A stretch of DNA of 33,682 nt, taken from Welwitschia mirabilis (Eukaryota; Gnetophyta; Gnetopsida; Welwitschiales). Numbering within the stretch: the first letter of the stretch is position 1; every line of letters begins with the position of its first letter. Below the pieces are notes generated by a model. It did not search any database, was not told the DNA's origin, and saw nothing but the letters and a program-made list of their open reading frames with translations. The stretch lies in NCBI GenBank assembly GCA_051453625.1, contig JBOZIK010000001.1, positions 117,572,882-117,606,563 of the forward strand. Reading direction: 5' to 3'. The position numbers and the translations under genes were made by a program. Positions 32,047-33,682 of this stretch are shown one piece after another.

Positions 32047-32488
32047 NNNNNNNNNNNNNNNNNNNNNNNNNNNNNNNNNNNNNNNNNNNNNNNNNNNNNN
32101 NNNNNNNNNNNNNNNNNNNNNNNNNNNNNNNNNNNNNNNNNNNNNNNNNNNNNNNNNNNNNNNNNNNNNNNNNNNNNNNNNNNNNNNNNNNNNNNNNNNN
32201 NNNNNNNNNNNNNNNNNNNNNNNNNNNNNNNNNNNNNNNNNNNNNNNNNNNNNNNNNNNNNNNNNNNNNNNNNNNNNNNNNNNNNNNNNNNNNNNNNNNN
32301 NNNNNNNNNNNNNNNNNNNNNNNNNNNNNNNNNNNNNNNNNNNNNNNNNNNNNNNNNNNNNNNNNNNNNNNNNNNNNNNNNNNNNNNNNNNNNNNNNNNN
32401 NNNNNNNNNNNNNNNNNNNNNNNNNNNNNNNNNNNNNNNNNNNNNNNNNNNNNNNNNNNNNNNNNNNNNNNNNNNNNNNNNNNNNNNN

Positions 32489-32560
<72 letters not shown>
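31993..32560. repeat. (GT)n microsatellite with a 442-N gap in the middle
   Basis: Pure gt dinucleotides run from 31993 to 32046 and from 32489 to 32560 with unknown sequence between (N at 32047-32488). The true length is unresolved. The array lies within the gypsy gag remnant. Apparent reading frames of Val-Cys or Thr-His repeats here are artefacts. Confidence 0.97.
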
Positions 32561-32562
<2 letters not shown>

Positions 32563-32582
32563 CCAAATCAAATATTTTTATT

Positions 32583-32690
32583 AATAATCTTCTTCCTTTT
32601 ATTTCTACTAAAGTATTTGTGCTTCAATCTTGAACTTTAGCTAAGGTCATAGAAAAAGCAAAGATAGCAAATAAAATTGGAAAAGACAAT
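32583..32690 (+). pseudogene. gypsy gag remnant, second part
   Basis: The frame reads NNLLPFISTKVFVLQS, one stop, then TLAKVIEKAKIANKIGK. This matches the part of Retrotrans_gag that follows the WW block by about 60-70 residues (GL.P.I...V......TL.+..E.A...E). A Lys/Arg-rich stretch follows, as expected, but no zinc knuckle was found. Position and order make it the same gag as 31657-31890. Confidence 0.6.
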
Positions 32691-33216
32691 AAGAAAAATA
32701 AAAGAGAATTCTCCTAATTGTCTTGGCTTTAAGGGAATCAAGAAAAAATATTTATCAAAATAATAATTAGAATTTTAATAAAAATAACATTAATAATAAT
32801 AATAACAAAAACATGAATTCTAATCAACACAAACATGCATCCATATCTAAGGTTAATTAACAAGTTTAAAATTTTACTTTATCTATAAGTGATAGATTTT
32901 GAGATTCAACCAATTGTTATTAAACTAAGAAAATTTAACATTATTTAAGCTATGAATTGATTACTCTACTAGAAGGCAATTATAACTTTTGAAAGGATAA
33001 AGTAGAGAAAATAAATCATGATTAAAGACTAATCTTTTAAGATAATTCTAAATTAGCTATAAATATCCTAATTAAAGCTAAGCGTATAAAGAGGAAAATT
33101 ACGAAGGAATTATTACTTTATATGTTTTGTTTAAAATTGATTGATGCAAAGGAGGCAAAAGCTTCAACAAAGAGTATAGCACTAATTAAAGAATACCTTA
33201 ATGCATTTACACTTAT
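32691..33216. other. AT-rich stretch with no recognised feature
   Basis: Includes an A/T-rich low-complexity tract (aataataataataac near 32791-32806). No coding or element signal was found between the gypsy gag and the copia LTR. Confidence 0.5.
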
Positions 33217-33414
33217 TGTTAGGTTGTGATGTCAACATCCAAAATCAAGATCCCCTAATTTCCTCAACTTCCCTTGATTTTCTCTAAATCTCCCTTGATT
33301 TCCTATATTTCTATTTTTGTCTTCTCAATTTGTATTTATTGAGGCTTGACCTTATAGTCTAATAGAACATGTTCAACTGCTTATCCTAAATTTGTGAGTT
33401 CATTATTTCTCTCA
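33217..33414 (+). mobile_element. 5' LTR of a younger copia element (left edge approximate)
   Basis: The right edge is set by the primer site, with CA at 33413-33414 followed by two bases. The left edge is a TG at 33217 or 33227 (tgatgtcaac); neither can be tested without the 3' LTR, which lies outside the window. A repeated tcccttgatttyct motif occurs at about 33271 and 33290. A length of about 190-200 bp suits short copia LTRs. Confidence 0.45.
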
Positions 33415-33416
33415 TT

Positions 33417-33428
33417 TGGTATCAGAGC
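33417..33428 (+). other. tRNA-Met primer binding site, intact
   Basis: tggtatcagagc is a perfect match to the usual plant copia initiator tRNA-Met site and lies 34 bases before the gag start codon. The 1071-1082 site, by contrast, has two changes. Confidence 0.92.
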
Positions 33429-33461
33429 CAAGGTTACATTGTTGAAGCTTTAATTATTGAG

Positions 33462-33682
33462 ATGACAGCAAATGGTAATTCGAGTACATCCACCTCCTTA
33501 ACTTCTTCTTTCTTTAAAGAAAAAAATTATGATTATTGGGAAATCAAGATGAAGACATTCTTAAGGGCCCAAAATCTTTGGGATTTAATAACAACAATTC
33601 CTACAGGCATCACAGATGTGATAGCTCTTACAACCTTGGAAAGAAAAAAATGCAAGAGCCTTATATATTCTTTAAATGAGCA
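33462..33682 (+). CDS. copia gag, N-terminal part, cut by window edge
   Basis: ATG at 33462 opens 73 codons without a stop to the window end. The start is MTANGNSSTSTSLTSS. FFKEKNYDYWEIKMKTFLRA and QNLWDLI follow, a clear plant copia gag N-terminus (F.G.NYD.W...MK..L....LWD.I; DUF4219/UBN2 family). LERKKCKSLIYSLNE then matches the K.A...I..SL segment. Gag packages element RNA into cytoplasmic particles. The frame is clean, the primer site is perfect and the ATG is the first after it, so this copy is much less decayed than other elements in the window and may be coding-competent beyond the edge. Confidence 0.85.
   Translation, partial: MTANGNSSTSTSLTSSFFKEKNYDYWEIKMKTFLRAQNLWDLITTIPTGITDVIALTTLERKKCKSLIYSLNE

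Noticed and set aside
31976-32633. Long apparent frames of Val-Cys or Thr-His repeats
   Set aside because: They are translations of a (GT)n microsatellite and N gap, not genes.
1-33682. CRISPR array, tRNA or rRNA genes, bacterial operons
   Set aside because: No spaced short repeats, cloverleaf-type sequence or rRNA-like conserved blocks were seen, and the content is plant mobile-element DNA.

Overview
This window reads as nuclear DNA of a land plant with a large, repeat-filled, AT-rich genome (about 30% G+C by eye). The evidence is the set of plant mobile-element families present: Ty1/copia with tRNA-Met primer sites, an Athila-type Ty3/gypsy element with a tRNA-Asp primer site, and L1-type LINEs whose ORF1 carries DUF4283 and zinc knuckles. 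The single recognisable host gene piece is an exon resembling plant TTC4-type TPR cochaperones. Nothing bacterial (operons, Shine-Dalgarno sites, dense ORFs) is present. A gymnosperm-like genome would fit the low G+C and old decayed elements, but the species cannot be fixed from this sequence. Most long open frames here are chance or shadows. The real coding signal is in broken fragments.

Layout. 1-203: a roughly 92-101 bp tandem repeat. 720-3895: a decayed copia element (LTR candidate, primer site, gag, protease, integrase, first part of reverse transcriptase) that stops inside RT. 5505-6391: a small CpG-bearing island in an otherwise CpG-poor window. It holds a minus-strand first exon of a TTC4-like gene and, facing away from it, plus-strand exon-like open stretches I cannot name. 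9230-14210: a plus-strand L1-type LINE (LINE-1). 15202-15379: a minus-strand J-domain (DnaJ) pseudogene fragment.

15.4-31.2 kb: a minus-strand LINE (LINE-2) split in two by a complete-ended Athila-like element at 17347-27485, also minus strand. The Athila insertion is shown by its paired LTRs (17347-18884 and 26056-27485), TGTTT...AAACA ends, a near-perfect 5-bp target duplication (cttca/ctcca), a decayed tRNA-Asp primer site, gag and protease remnants, and above all by the LINE reading frame, which resumes across the two junctions.

31657-32690: a gypsy gag remnant interrupted by a (GT)n microsatellite with an assembly gap in its middle. 33217-33682: the start of a much less decayed copia element, with a perfect tRNA-Met primer site and a gag frame open to the window edge.

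The elements show a shared pattern of decay: many recognisable stop codons and lost catalytic residues are C-to-T or G-to-A changes, as expected from deamination of methylated cytosine. No CRISPR, tRNA, rRNA or bacterial-type system was seen. Three runs of N (21381-21978, 26936-26945, 32047-32488) hide sequence.
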